Shown here: positions 45,278 to 52,884 of the stretch, one piece after another
Numbering within the stretch: position 1 is the stretch's first letter
Layout: every line of letters starts with the position of its first letter
Assembly (NCBI RefSeq): GCF_002776575.1
Contig: NZ_CP022548.1
Location: 2,371,001-2,435,000, forward strand
Length of the DNA: 64,000 nucleotides
Direction of reading: 5' to 3'
Source: Sphingorhabdus sp. YGSMI21
GTDB taxonomy: Bacteria; Pseudomonadota; Alphaproteobacteria; Sphingomonadales; Sphingomonadaceae
Made by a program: the position numbers and the translations under genes
Notes under the pieces: model-generated
What the model saw: the letters and a program-made list of their open reading frames with translations, nothing else
What the model was told of the DNA's origin: nothing
Databases searched by the model: none

Positions 45278-46201
45278 ATGTCCTACTTTCTAGACCGGCT
45301 GGACCCGGCCTTCCGCGACATGATCGAGGCGGACGGGCCCTATCTTTTCGAGATATTGAAGAGCGATGTGGCCGCCGCTCGTGCGGGCCTCGACGCTCTG
45401 TTTGCCCAGATCGCGGCTGATCTGCCTGAATATGAGGGCCAGAAAGATGAATATCACATGCCGGGCCTGGAAGGCGATCCCGATGTCGCGGTGATCGAAT
45501 ATCGCGCGCGGGATCTTCTCTATCCGGACTGCCCGATCATCTGGCTGCACGGCGGCGGCTATGTGATGGGCAGCGCCGATGATCTGTCGGCGCAAGGCTA
45601 TTCCTCTCTCGCCCCAGTGATCTCGGTCGACTACCGGATGGCGCCGGAACATCGCGCGCCGGCCGCGGCCCGGGACGTCTGCGCAGTGATCGAGCGGGTC
45701 GCGACAAACCGCAACCCGCGCAAGATCGTTCTGGCCGGACCGAGTGCCGGCGGCGGGCTCGCGGCGAGCGCGGCACTGATGAACCGCGACCGGGGTGGAC
45801 CGGACATCGCGTTCCAGTTGCTGATCTACCCGATGCTGGATGACCAGCATGATACGGACTCCGGTCATATGGATATTCCGCCATCGACCTGGACGCGGGA
45901 AACCTCGCTGCATGCCTGGTCGCTCTACGCCGAGGAAGGCGGTGCCAGCCCTTATGCTGCGGCGGCGCGGGCAACGGATCTCGCCGGCTTGCCGCCCGCC
46001 TATATCATGTGCGGCGACCTCGATCTGTTTCTCGACGAAGATATTGATTATGCAAATCGCCTTCGTTCATCGGCTGTTCCGGTTGAGCTTGCTATCTACC
46101 CCGGCGCGCCGCACGGATTCAACGGATTTGCCCCTCAGGCAGCGGTCAGCAAGCGCGCCAACGCTTCCATCAGAATGGCACTGGAGCACGCTCTCTCTTG
46201 A
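45278..46201 (+). CDS. Alpha/beta hydrolase, hormone-sensitive-lipase (HSL) family esterase
   Basis: A 307-residue carboxylesterase-type hydrolase. The oxyanion-hole motif is HGGGYV, the nucleophile elbow is GPSAGGGLA (serine in the G-x-S-A-G form), the acid is in CGDLDLFLDED and the base histidine in PGAPHGF. The DYRMAPEHRAPAA block is typical of the HSL family. No signal peptide, so it is cytoplasmic; the natural substrate is unknown. The ribosome binding site GGGGGAGA is excellent. It ends in an overlap with the TTG start of thiL, placing it in the nusB-thiL operon. Confidence 0.9.
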   Translation: MSYFLDRLDPAFRDMIEADGPYLFEILKSDVAAARAGLDALFAQIAADLPEYEGQKDEYHMPGLEGDPDVAVIEYRARDLLYPDCPIIWLHGGGYVMGSADDLSAQGYSSLAPVISVDYRMAPEHRAPAAARDVCAVIERVATNRNPRKIVLAGPSAGGGLAASAALMNRDRGGPDIAFQLLIYPMLDDQHDTDSGHMDIPPSTWTRETSLHAWSLYAEEGGASPYAAAARATDLAGLPPAYIMCGDLDLFLDEDIDYANRLRSSAVPVELAIYPGAPHGFNGFAPQAAVSKRANASIRMALEHALS

Positions 46202-47133
46202 ACGAATTACAATTTATTGACCGGTTGAAGGCCATTACCACCCACCCGGCAGCCCGCGGGCTGGCCGACGATGTCGCGATGATGCCCTTCGGCCGGCACA
46301 AGCTGGTCATGACCCATGACATGATGGTTGAAGGCGTGCATTTTCTTCGCGACGCCGATCCCGCCGATGTCGCGTGGAAGCTGGTTGCGGTGAATCTCTC
46401 CGATCTCGCGGCCAAGGGCGCAAAGCCGCTCGGCCTGTTGCTCGGCTATGGCCGGACCGGCGGCGACGCGTGGGATACCGCCTTTGTCGACGGACTGAAG
46501 CAGGCAATCGACCGATTTTCCGTGCCGCTGCTCGGCGGCGACACCGTGGCGATGGGCGACAATGCGCCGCGCACCTTCGGGCTGACCGCGATTGGCGAGG
46601 CAAAGGGCCATATCGTACCCTCGCGCAGCAATGCCAGGCCGGGCCATGCCGTCTATGTCACCGGAAATATCGGCGATGCCTGGGCCGGGCTGCAGATCGC
46701 ATCGGGGGCGCTGGAATCGCCGGATGCCGACGGCAGCGCGGCGCTGTTGCAAGCGCACCGGCGACCGACGCCGCGGCTGGAAGAGGGGCGGATTTTGTCC
46801 AATCTGGTCAGCAGCATGATGGATGTGTCCGACGGACTGTTGCTCGACGCATCGCGGATCGCCGAAGCAAGCGGCCTGAAAATTGAAATCGATCTGGCAG
46901 AACTGCCGCTCTCCGAACCGTTCCGCACGCTCGTTGGCGAAGACAGCGCAGCACGTCTCAAGGCGGCCACCGGTGGCGACGATTACCAGCTGCTGCTGAC
47001 CGCGAGCCCGGAAACCGTCCTGTCGGTTCCACTAACCTGTGTCGGCATATGCCGGCCGGGATCAGGTGTCGCGCTGCACAGCCATGGCGAGCGGCTGGAA
47101 TTGCCAGAGCAACTGGGATTTGTGCACGCCTGA
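46198..47133 (+). CDS. thiL: Thiamine-monophosphate kinase
   Basis: ThiL phosphorylates thiamine monophosphate to thiamine diphosphate, the cofactor used among others by the acetolactate-synthase-like enzyme in this window. The 311-residue product contains GLADDVAMMP (N-terminal metal and ATP part), THDMMVEGVHFL, LGGDTVAMGD, MDVSDGLLLD and GGDDYQLLLT, all family landmarks. The start is TTG, overlapping the esterase stop by 4 nt; no ATG exists near. Length is typical. It is the last gene of the run hisG-hisD-DUF1993-nusB-esterase-thiL. Confidence 0.95.
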   Translation: MNELQFIDRLKAITTHPAARGLADDVAMMPFGRHKLVMTHDMMVEGVHFLRDADPADVAWKLVAVNLSDLAAKGAKPLGLLLGYGRTGGDAWDTAFVDGLKQAIDRFSVPLLGGDTVAMGDNAPRTFGLTAIGEAKGHIVPSRSNARPGHAVYVTGNIGDAWAGLQIASGALESPDADGSAALLQAHRRPTPRLEEGRILSNLVSSMMDVSDGLLLDASRIAEASGLKIEIDLAELPLSEPFRTLVGEDSAARLKAATGGDDYQLLLTASPETVLSVPLTCVGICRPGSGVALHSHGERLELPEQLGFVHA

Positions 47134-47198
47134 TCCGGGCGGATTCTATCACTTTCGATAGCGTGAAATGCCATACAATCAGGCCGTTAAATCAGGGC

Positions 47199-47228
47199 TT
47201 GCACCCTTTGCGATTCCCGCACTATACC
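47199..47228 (+). promoter_or_regulatory. Candidate sigma-70 promoter of the proton pump gene
   Basis: TTGCAC (47,199-47,204) and TATACC (47,223-47,228) are separated by 18 nt, and lie 63 nt before the hppA start in the 157-nt gap after thiL. Both hexamers match the consensus at 4-5 of 6 positions. No other evidence supports it. Confidence 0.4.
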
Positions 47229-47290
47229 TGTCGCGAAAGCACCCTGATCAATGGGGCGCTCGTGAAAAAAATAGGGGGGGATGCTCAGTA

Positions 47291-49417
47291 ATGACTGTAG
47301 TCACCATTTCAATTTTATGTGGTTTCATAGCCATATTATACGGCTTTATCACCAGCCGCCAGGTGCTCAATGCACCGGCAGGCAACGAAAAAATGCAATC
47401 CATTGCCGGTGCTATCCAGGAAGGCGCACAAGCCTATCTGAACCGCCAATATCGCGCGATCGGTCTCGTCGGCATCGTCGTCGCGGTTCTGGTCTTCATC
47501 TTCCTCGGTCCGATTTCGACCGTCGGCTTTTTGCTAGGTGCCATTCTTTCGGGCGTCGCGGGCTATATCGGCATGAACATTTCGGTTCGCGCCAATGTCC
47601 GCACGGCACAGGGTGCCAGCGAAAGCCTGCAGACCGGGCTCACCGTCGCGTTTCGCGCCGGTGCGGTGACGGGCATGCTGGTGGCTGGACTTGCACTGCT
47701 GGCAATCTCGATCTTCTTCTACGTGCTGACCACCCAGATGGGCATGGCGGCCAATGACCGGACGGTTATTGACGCTCTGGTTGCTCTGGCCTTCGGCGCT
47801 TCGCTGATTTCGATCTTCGCGCGTTTGGGCGGCGGTATCTTCACCAAGGCTGCGGACGTCGGCGCCGATCTGGTCGGCAAGGTTGAAGCGGGCATCCCCG
47901 AGGATGACCCACGCAACCCTGCAACGATTGCGGATAATGTCGGCGACAATGTCGGTGACTGCGCCGGCATGGCCGCCGATCTGTTCGAGACCTATGTTGT
48001 GACCGTGGGTGCGACGATGGTGCTTCTGGCGCTGCTGTTTGGCGATCTCGTCGGCAGCGCGATGCTCTATGACGTTATGTCTTTGCCTCTGATCGTCGGT
48101 GGTGTCTGCATCCTGACCTCGATCATCGGCACCTATATGGTGCGACTGGGTAGCGGCACGAACATCATGGGCGCGCTGTACAAAGGTTTCATTACCACAG
48201 CGCTATTGTCGATCCCGGCGATCTATTACGTCACCATGCGCACGCTGGGTGACATGGATACGCCAATCGGTGTCGCACTTGATGGTTCCGGTGGTTTCAC
48301 CGGCATGGCCCTGTTCTGGTCGATGATGGTTGGTCTGGCGGTTACCGGCCTGATCATCTGGATCACCGAATATTATACCGGTACAGACTATCGTCCGGTG
48401 CGGTCGATCGCCAAATCGTCGGAAACCGGCCACGGCACGAACGTGATCCAGGGACTGGCGATTTCGATGGAAGCAACGGCCCTGCCGACTTTGGTCATCG
48501 TGGTCGGCATCGTGATTGCCTATCAACTGGCCGGCCTCATCGGCATCGCCTTTGCCGCAACCTCGATGCTGGCGCTCGCCGGCATGGTCGTGGCGCTCGA
48601 TGCTTATGGTCCGGTTACCGATAACGCAGGCGGTATCGCCGAAATGGCGGGGCTCGACGAGAGCGTCCGCAACAAGACCGATGCGCTCGACGCGGTGGGC
48701 AACACCACCAAGGCTGTAACCAAGGGCTATGCCATTGGTTCTGCCGGTCTTGCGGCTCTGGTGCTTTTCTCGGCTTACACAGCCGACCTCAAGGAATTCT
48801 TCCCGAACCTTGAAGTCAGTTTCAGCCTAGAAAATCCCTATGTGATCGTTGGTCTGTTGCTGGGTGCCTTGCTGCCCTATCTGTTCGGTTCGATGGGCAT
48901 GACCGCCGTTGGTCGCGCTGCTGGCGACGTTGTCAAGGATGTTCGTGAGCAATTTGCCAGCGATCCCGGCATCATGGCGGGTACCTCGCGTCCCAACTAT
49001 GCGCGAACCGTCGATCTGGTGACCAAGGCGGCGATCAAGGAAATGATCCTGCCGTCCTTGCTACCGGTTCTCGCGCCAATCGTGGTCTATTTCGTGATCA
49101 CTGCGGTTGCAGGTCAGGCGAACGGCTTTGCCGCTCTCGGCGCATTGTTGCTTGGCGTGATCGTCTCCGGCCTGTTCGTTGCCCTGTCGATGACAGCGGG
49201 TGGCGGTGCCTGGGACAATGCCAAGAAATATATCGAGGACGGCAATCACGGCGGCAAGGGCTCCGATGCCCATCATGCTGCGGTGACCGGCGATACCGTG
49301 GGCGATCCTTACAAGGATACCGCGGGTCCGGCCGTCAATCCGATGATCAAGATCACCAATATCGTCGCATTGCTGCTGCTCGCAGCGCTCTATGCGGCGC
49401 AGGGCGGTATCCACTAG
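47291..49417 (+). CDS. hppA: Membrane-bound proton-pumping pyrophosphatase, K+-independent type
   Basis: The enzyme couples pyrophosphate hydrolysis to proton export. The 708-residue protein has about 16 transmembrane segments. The pyrophosphate site appears as [20 protein letters not shown] followed by [20 protein letters not shown], with further acidic motifs in [18 protein letters not shown] and [14 protein letters not shown]. The diagnostic [10 protein letters not shown] carries Lys where K+-dependent enzymes have Ala, so it is the K+-insensitive H+ pump. A longer frame exists upstream, but the ATG giving [10 protein letters not shown] starts the first membrane helix. The gene stands alone with its own promoter and a strong terminator. 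Confidence 0.96.
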   Translation: MTVVTISILCGFIAILYGFITSRQVLNAPAGNEKMQSIAGAIQEGAQAYLNRQYRAIGLVGIVVAVLVFIFLGPISTVGFLLGAILSGVAGYIGMNISVRANVRTAQGASESLQTGLTVAFRAGAVTGMLVAGLALLAISIFFYVLTTQMGMAANDRTVIDALVALAFGASLISIFARLGGGIFTKAADVGADLVGKVEAGIPEDDPRNPATIADNVGDNVGDCAGMAADLFETYVVTVGATMVLLALLFGDLVGSAMLYDVMSLPLIVGGVCILTSIIGTYMVRLGSGTNIMGALYKGFITTALLSIPAIYYVTMRTLGDMDTPIGVALDGSGGFTGMALFWSMMVGLAVTGLIIWITEYYTGTDYRPVRSIAKSSETGHGTNVIQGLAISMEATALPTLVIVVGIVIAYQLAGLIGIAFAATSMLALAGMVVALDAYGPVTDNAGGIAEMAGLDESVRNKTDALDAVGNTTKAVTKGYAIGSAGLAALVLFSAYTADLKEFFPNLEVSFSLENPYVIVGLLLGALLPYLFGSMGMTAVGRAAGDVVKDVREQFASDPGIMAGTSRPNYARTVDLVTKAAIKEMILPSLLPVLAPIVVYFVITAVAGQANGFAALGALLLGVIVSGLFVALSMTAGGGAWDNAKKYIEDGNHGGKGSDAHHAAVTGDTVGDPYKDTAGPAVNPMIKITNIVALLLLAALYAAQGGIH

Positions 49418-49447
49418 GAGGCTGGCCATATTGGGCTGAAAAAAGGA

Positions 49448-49477
49448 CCCCGCCGGAAGCGATTCCGGCGGGGTTTT
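49448..49477 (+). terminator. Intrinsic terminator after hppA
   Basis: A perfect 11-bp stem, ccccgccggaa with ttccggcgggg, closes a 4-nt loop (gcga) and is followed by tttt. It starts 31 nt after the hppA stop codon. Confidence 0.9.
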
Positions 49478-49585
49478 GCGTGGCCGGAACCCGCCCTTTT
49501 CGATGCCGACAGCGTTAATAAGATTTTACCCCTTTTCCGCTAGCCAGAGTGGCGAAATCGAAATGATGCTGGTGGGGCGATATTG

Positions 49586-50812
49586 ATGGATTTGAGCGGA
49601 CTTCAGAAAATGGGAGGGGTGGCTATCCGGGCTGACCGGTCCCGCGCCGGCCTGTCGACACCGCAATGCCAGACAGAATTCCGCGCCGTATCCGATCTGG
49701 ATTCCGGTCTGATCGCCGCATGGAGCGATCTTGCCAGACAGGTGAGCGAACCGAATATTTTCTATGAACAATGGTTTCTGCGTTCGGCGCTGGACCATCT
49801 GGACCATCTGGACCATCAGGATGATATCCGGCTGTTCCTGCTCTGGTCGGGAGAGGCCGGTCAGTCGCAACTGCTCGGCCTGCTGCCGCTTGGGCCGGTC
49901 GGTCATTATGGTCGCTGGCCGGTGCCGCATGTCCAGAACTGGATGCATCACAATTGTTTTCTCGGCACGCCTTTGGTCTGCATCGGCTTTGAACAGGTCT
50001 TCTGGGAAAATCTGCTCTCCGCGCTCGACAGCAGCGAATGGCCGGGATTTCTCCACATCAACGGCATGACCATAAACGGTCCGCTGGATCAGGCCTTGCG
50101 CATGGTCTGCGACGGACAGAAGCGGCGTTGCGATCTTGTGCACAGCGAGGCACGAGCGCTGCTGCAGAGCGACCTCAGTGCCGATGCCTATCAGCGCGCG
50201 ACCTTGCGCGGGAAAAAGCGCAAGGAATGGCGACGGCTGGGCAACAGACTGGGTGAAAAAGGCGATATAAGCTACGGCCATCTGCTCGACGACCGGGATC
50301 TGGACCAGTGGATCGACGAATTTCTCGCTCTGGAAAAAGCGGGCTGGAAAGGCAAAAGCGGCTCGGCGCTCGATTGCTCACCGGACACCAGCGCATTTTT
50401 CCGGCAATCGGTCACCGCTGCTGCCGCATCCGGTCAGCTGGAACGCCGTGACCTCCGGCTCGACGGCAAACCGCTGGCGATGCTGGTCAATTTTCTCTCC
50501 GCGCCCGGCGCCTTCGGTTTCAAGACCGCATTTGACGAGGATTATTCCCGTTATTCTCCCGGGGTCCTGCTGCAGATAGAAAATCTGAAATTCCTCGACT
50601 TGCGGCGGCTGGAATGGATCGACAGTTGCGCCGCGCAGGACCATCCGATGATCGACCATCTATGGTCCGACCGCCGCCACATCGGTCGCTTCTCGATCGA
50701 ATTGCACGGCCTGCAAAACCGTGCCCTGTTCCGCGGCGTCCGGCTGGGCGAAAGGCTGATGGGCAAGGTCAGAAAGCGCAGAATTTTCGATCCGGCAGAG
50801 GGACAGTCATGA
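49586..50812 (+). CDS. FemAB/BioF2-like GNAT-fold acyltransferase
   Basis: A 408-residue protein with the look of the acetyltransferase family formerly called CelD/BcsL (PF13480): ...SEPNIFYEQWFL near 60, a pocket region around GKKRKEWRRLGNRLGEKG, then FLALEKAGWKGKSGSAL, FFRQSVTAAAASGQL and the C-terminal FKTAFDEDYSRYSPGVLLQIE. These enzymes transfer acyl or amino-acyl groups in exopolysaccharide or envelope metabolism. A 9-bp unit, ctggaccat, is repeated three times at 49,790-49,816 (LDHLDHLDH). The ATG follows GGTGGGG. The stop overlaps the start of the JmjC-like gene (ATGA). Substrate unknown. Confidence 0.8.
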   Translation: MDLSGLQKMGGVAIRADRSRAGLSTPQCQTEFRAVSDLDSGLIAAWSDLARQVSEPNIFYEQWFLRSALDHLDHLDHQDDIRLFLLWSGEAGQSQLLGLLPLGPVGHYGRWPVPHVQNWMHHNCFLGTPLVCIGFEQVFWENLLSALDSSEWPGFLHINGMTINGPLDQALRMVCDGQKRRCDLVHSEARALLQSDLSADAYQRATLRGKKRKEWRRLGNRLGEKGDISYGHLLDDRDLDQWIDEFLALEKAGWKGKSGSALDCSPDTSAFFRQSVTAAAASGQLERRDLRLDGKPLAMLVNFLSAPGAFGFKTAFDEDYSRYSPGVLLQIENLKFLDLRRLEWIDSCAAQDHPMIDHLWSDRRHIGRFSIELHGLQNRALFRGVRLGERLMGKVRKRRIFDPAEGQS

Positions 50813-51681
50813 ACCAGATATCCCACAAGGACAGCTTCCGGCACCAGGTTTTCGGCGAAGATACGCGGCGGCAATTTGACGCCTGCTACCCGGAGCAGGC
50901 GCATCTGCTCGACCATGCGATGCTGTCGCACGAACTGCTGACGCTCGATGCGCTGGCACAGCTGGGAACGGCGCTGCCGGAAGCCAGCGTCGAATATAAC
51001 GCCGGCGATCTGCCGGTCGGGATCAGGCCGGAAGATGTGCCCGACAATGGTCTCACCATCGGCGATACGATCCGGATGATCGACCAGTCCGCGAGCTGGG
51101 CGGTACTCAAGAATATCGAGCAGATGCCGGAATATGAAGAATTGCTGCTATCGCTGCTGGCGGAGATCCGGCCGATACTGGAGGCCAAGACCGGCCAGAT
51201 GCTGAAACCCCAGGGCTTCATCTTCGTGTCCTCGCCCGGCGCGGTGACGCCTTATCATTTCGATCCGGAACATAATATCCTGCTGCAGCTGCGCGGCGAA
51301 AAATGGATGACCACTTTCCCCGCCGGCGACGCCCGCTTTGCCGCTGACGAAATCCACGAGGGCTATCACACGGGCGGCCACCGCAATCTGGTCTGGCGGG
51401 ATGAATTCGCAGCCGAAGGCACGCGCCACCATCTGACGCCGGGCAAGGCGATTTTCGTCCCCGTCATGGCCCCGCATTTTGTGCAGAACGGGCCCGAACC
51501 GAGCATCTCCCTGTCGATCACCTGGCGCAGCGACTGGAGTTTTGAAGAAGCAGACGCACGGGCTTTTAACGGCTGGCTGCGGAAGCGTGGGATCACGCCC
51601 AAGGCGCCGGGACGCTTTCCGGCGCGGAGCAGGGTGAAGGCGCTGGCCTGGCGGGTTTTGCGGAAGATATCCGGGCAATAG
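50809..51681 (+). CDS. Cupin-like/JmjC-type Fe(II)/2-oxoglutarate oxygenase candidate
   Basis: A 290-residue protein with a jelly-roll core. The iron triad is suggested by the H-x-D in TPYHFDPEHNILLQLRG and the distal histidine in VMAPHFVQNG; the strand LQLRGEKWMTTFP is typical of cupin_8/JmjC-like hydroxylases. Such enzymes hydroxylate side chains of proteins or small molecules. The N-terminal 120 residues are helical. It is coupled to the acyltransferase gene by an ATGA overlap, so the two may modify the same target. The C-terminal tail is basic (KALAWRVLRKISGQ). A palindromic element follows after 15 nt. Confidence 0.78.
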   Translation: MNQISHKDSFRHQVFGEDTRRQFDACYPEQAHLLDHAMLSHELLTLDALAQLGTALPEASVEYNAGDLPVGIRPEDVPDNGLTIGDTIRMIDQSASWAVLKNIEQMPEYEELLLSLLAEIRPILEAKTGQMLKPQGFIFVSSPGAVTPYHFDPEHNILLQLRGEKWMTTFPAGDARFAADEIHEGYHTGGHRNLVWRDEFAAEGTRHHLTPGKAIFVPVMAPHFVQNGPEPSISLSITWRSDWSFEEADARAFNGWLRKRGITPKAPGRFPARSRVKALAWRVLRKISGQ

Positions 51682-51696
51682 GAGCAGTCATAGCCC

Positions 51697-51806
51697 ATCC
51701 TCTTTAGAGGAGGGGTTGGGGTGGTGACGATGCCCTTGCATCGCTCGCGTAGCGGCAGGCGGCACGAAACCACCCCAACCTCTCCTTTGAAAAGGAGGGG
51801 CTTAAG
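51697..51806. repeat. Palindromic element related to the hisG-hisD element
   Basis: Arms catcctctttagaggagggg and acctctcctttgaaaaggag pair at the ends, with ttggggtggt and accaccccaa inside. Alignment by eye with 42,846-42,959 shows the same order of blocks (gcatcgctcgc, gcggcacg, ccaccccaac, tcctttgaaaagga). The gap from the oxygenase stop (51,681) to the next start (51,977) is otherwise only a spacer and a hairpin. Confidence 0.8.
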
Positions 51807-51946
51807 ACAGCCAAGGCTCGCACGAAATTCGTCTCAAAAATCCGGTTGATTTGAACTTCTGGGAGCGTTGCTGGCAGGTGCAAGAATTCTCCTCTCCCAT
51901 CGCCCCAAAAACCAACCCACCCTTGACATTCCCCCCACCACCGTCA

Positions 51947-51973
51947 CTCTCTCCCCAAAAAACAGGGAGAGAG
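51947..51973 (+). promoter_or_regulatory. Hairpin that buries the ribosome binding site of the next gene
   Basis: A perfect 9-bp stem, ctctctccc (51,947-51,955) with gggagagag (51,965-51,973), closes an A-rich 9-nt loop and ends 3 nt before the ATG at 51,977. The right arm is the Shine-Dalgarno sequence. A TTGACA hexamer lies at 51,923-51,928, too close for a normal promoter with a clear -10, so the transcript start is unknown. Confidence 0.55.
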
Positions 51974-51976
51974 AAT

Positions 51977-52477
51977 ATGGCCACCGTTGTAACCGCAGCA
52001 CCAACCACCATGGATGCCTTTATCGAGAAACAGGCCCGCGCCGACGCGGTGGTCAATATCGTGCTGGCGGGCGGGATCAATTACTGGCTGACCCGTGACC
52101 TGGCTTATGTGCCCGCTACTTTGCCCTTTGGCGATTCCGCGCCCAATCTGGGTGGGACCCTGATTGCTATCGCCGTGCTGATGAGCCTTCTGCTGACGCT
52201 GATTGTCTATCCAATCACGGTGGCGCAGCGGAAATCGGGCAAGATCACGCCCGGGCTGGCCGCCGACACGCGGGTCGGTTTTGCGCCATTTGTTCTGGCG
52301 TTCAAGCATCTGGCGATGACATTGATCCCCGCCTTTCTGATCGTGATGGTCCTGCAGGGTGCGGGGCCGGAACTGCGCTTCACCCCGATGGCCTTCGCGG
52401 TGATCGTCGCGGTTATCGCGGCGGTGCTGGCCTATTTCATGTCGAAAAGCACCACGCGGGCGACGCTGAACCTATGA
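51977..52477 (+). CDS. Small integral membrane protein, unknown function
   Basis: A 166-residue protein with four hydrophobic stretches: about 22-40 (ADAVVNIVLAGGINYWL), 60-80 (LIAIAVLMSLLLTLIVYP), 105-127 (FVLAFKHLAMTLIPAFLIVMVL) and 137-155. No family is recognised; the length and helix pattern recall small alphaproteobacterial membrane proteins of unknown role. The frame extends upstream through the intergenic region, but the ATG here follows AGGGAGAG and begins MATVVTAAPTT. Its stop overlaps the start of the following monooxygenase-like gene (ATGA), so the two are coupled. The ribosome binding site lies in a hairpin. Confidence 0.75.
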   Translation: MATVVTAAPTTMDAFIEKQARADAVVNIVLAGGINYWLTRDLAYVPATLPFGDSAPNLGGTLIAIAVLMSLLLTLIVYPITVAQRKSGKITPGLAADTRVGFAPFVLAFKHLAMTLIPAFLIVMVLQGAGPELRFTPMAFAVIVAVIAAVLAYFMSKSTTRATLNL

Positions 52478-52785
52478 TCATCATCACCGCCAGCCTCTCC
52501 ACCGCCTTCGCCGCCAGCCCGGACGAGATTATCGCGCTGTGCAGCGAGCATAGCGCCCGGTCCCGCGCCGAACCGGGCTGTATCTCGCACCATATCCACG
52601 CCGATTGCGAAGACCCGTCGCGCCTGTTCTTTCATGAACAGTGGCAGGACGAAGCCGCCGTCGCCGCGCATTTCGCCCTTCCGGAATCGCGCGAGTTCGT
52701 GAAGCGCCTGACCGCGCTGGTCGGGGAACGACCGGAGATACAGATATACCGGGCCGATCCGGTGTCGATGGCGGAGCTGGGTTAG
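52474..52785 (+). CDS. ABM-family (antibiotic biosynthesis monooxygenase-like) protein
   Basis: A 103-residue dimeric ferredoxin-like-fold protein of the ABM/YgiN type. Diagnostic parts are the N-terminal strand IIITASLSTAF, the EPGCISHHIHADCEDPSRLFFHEQW block and the HFALPESREF helix. Family members include quinol monooxygenases and haem-degrading enzymes; many have no known substrate. Coupled by a 4-nt overlap to the membrane-protein gene. The following 100 nt to the convergent TonB receptor contain a palindromic element that likely serves as terminator for both. Confidence 0.85.
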   Translation: MIIITASLSTAFAASPDEIIALCSEHSARSRAEPGCISHHIHADCEDPSRLFFHEQWQDEAAVAAHFALPESREFVKRLTALVGERPEIQIYRADPVSMAELG

Positions 52786-52794
52786 TCCCACATT

Positions 52795-52878
52795 GTCGCC
52801 CCAGCGAAGGCTGGGACCCATACCACAGGTCCTGGGATACCCACTCTTGGTTTAGGCCCCAGCCTTCGCTGGGGTGAC
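52795..52878. repeat. 84-bp palindromic element between convergent genes
   Basis: Arms gtcgccccagcgaaggctgg (from 52,795) and ccccagccttcgctggggtg (up to 52,878) are nearly perfect reverse complements around a 36-nt centre. The element ends 6 nt from the stop codon of the TonB receptor and starts 10 nt after the ABM gene, so it may act as a bidirectional terminator. The sequence type is common between genes in alphaproteobacteria. Confidence 0.8.
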
Positions 52879-52884
52879 GCCACA

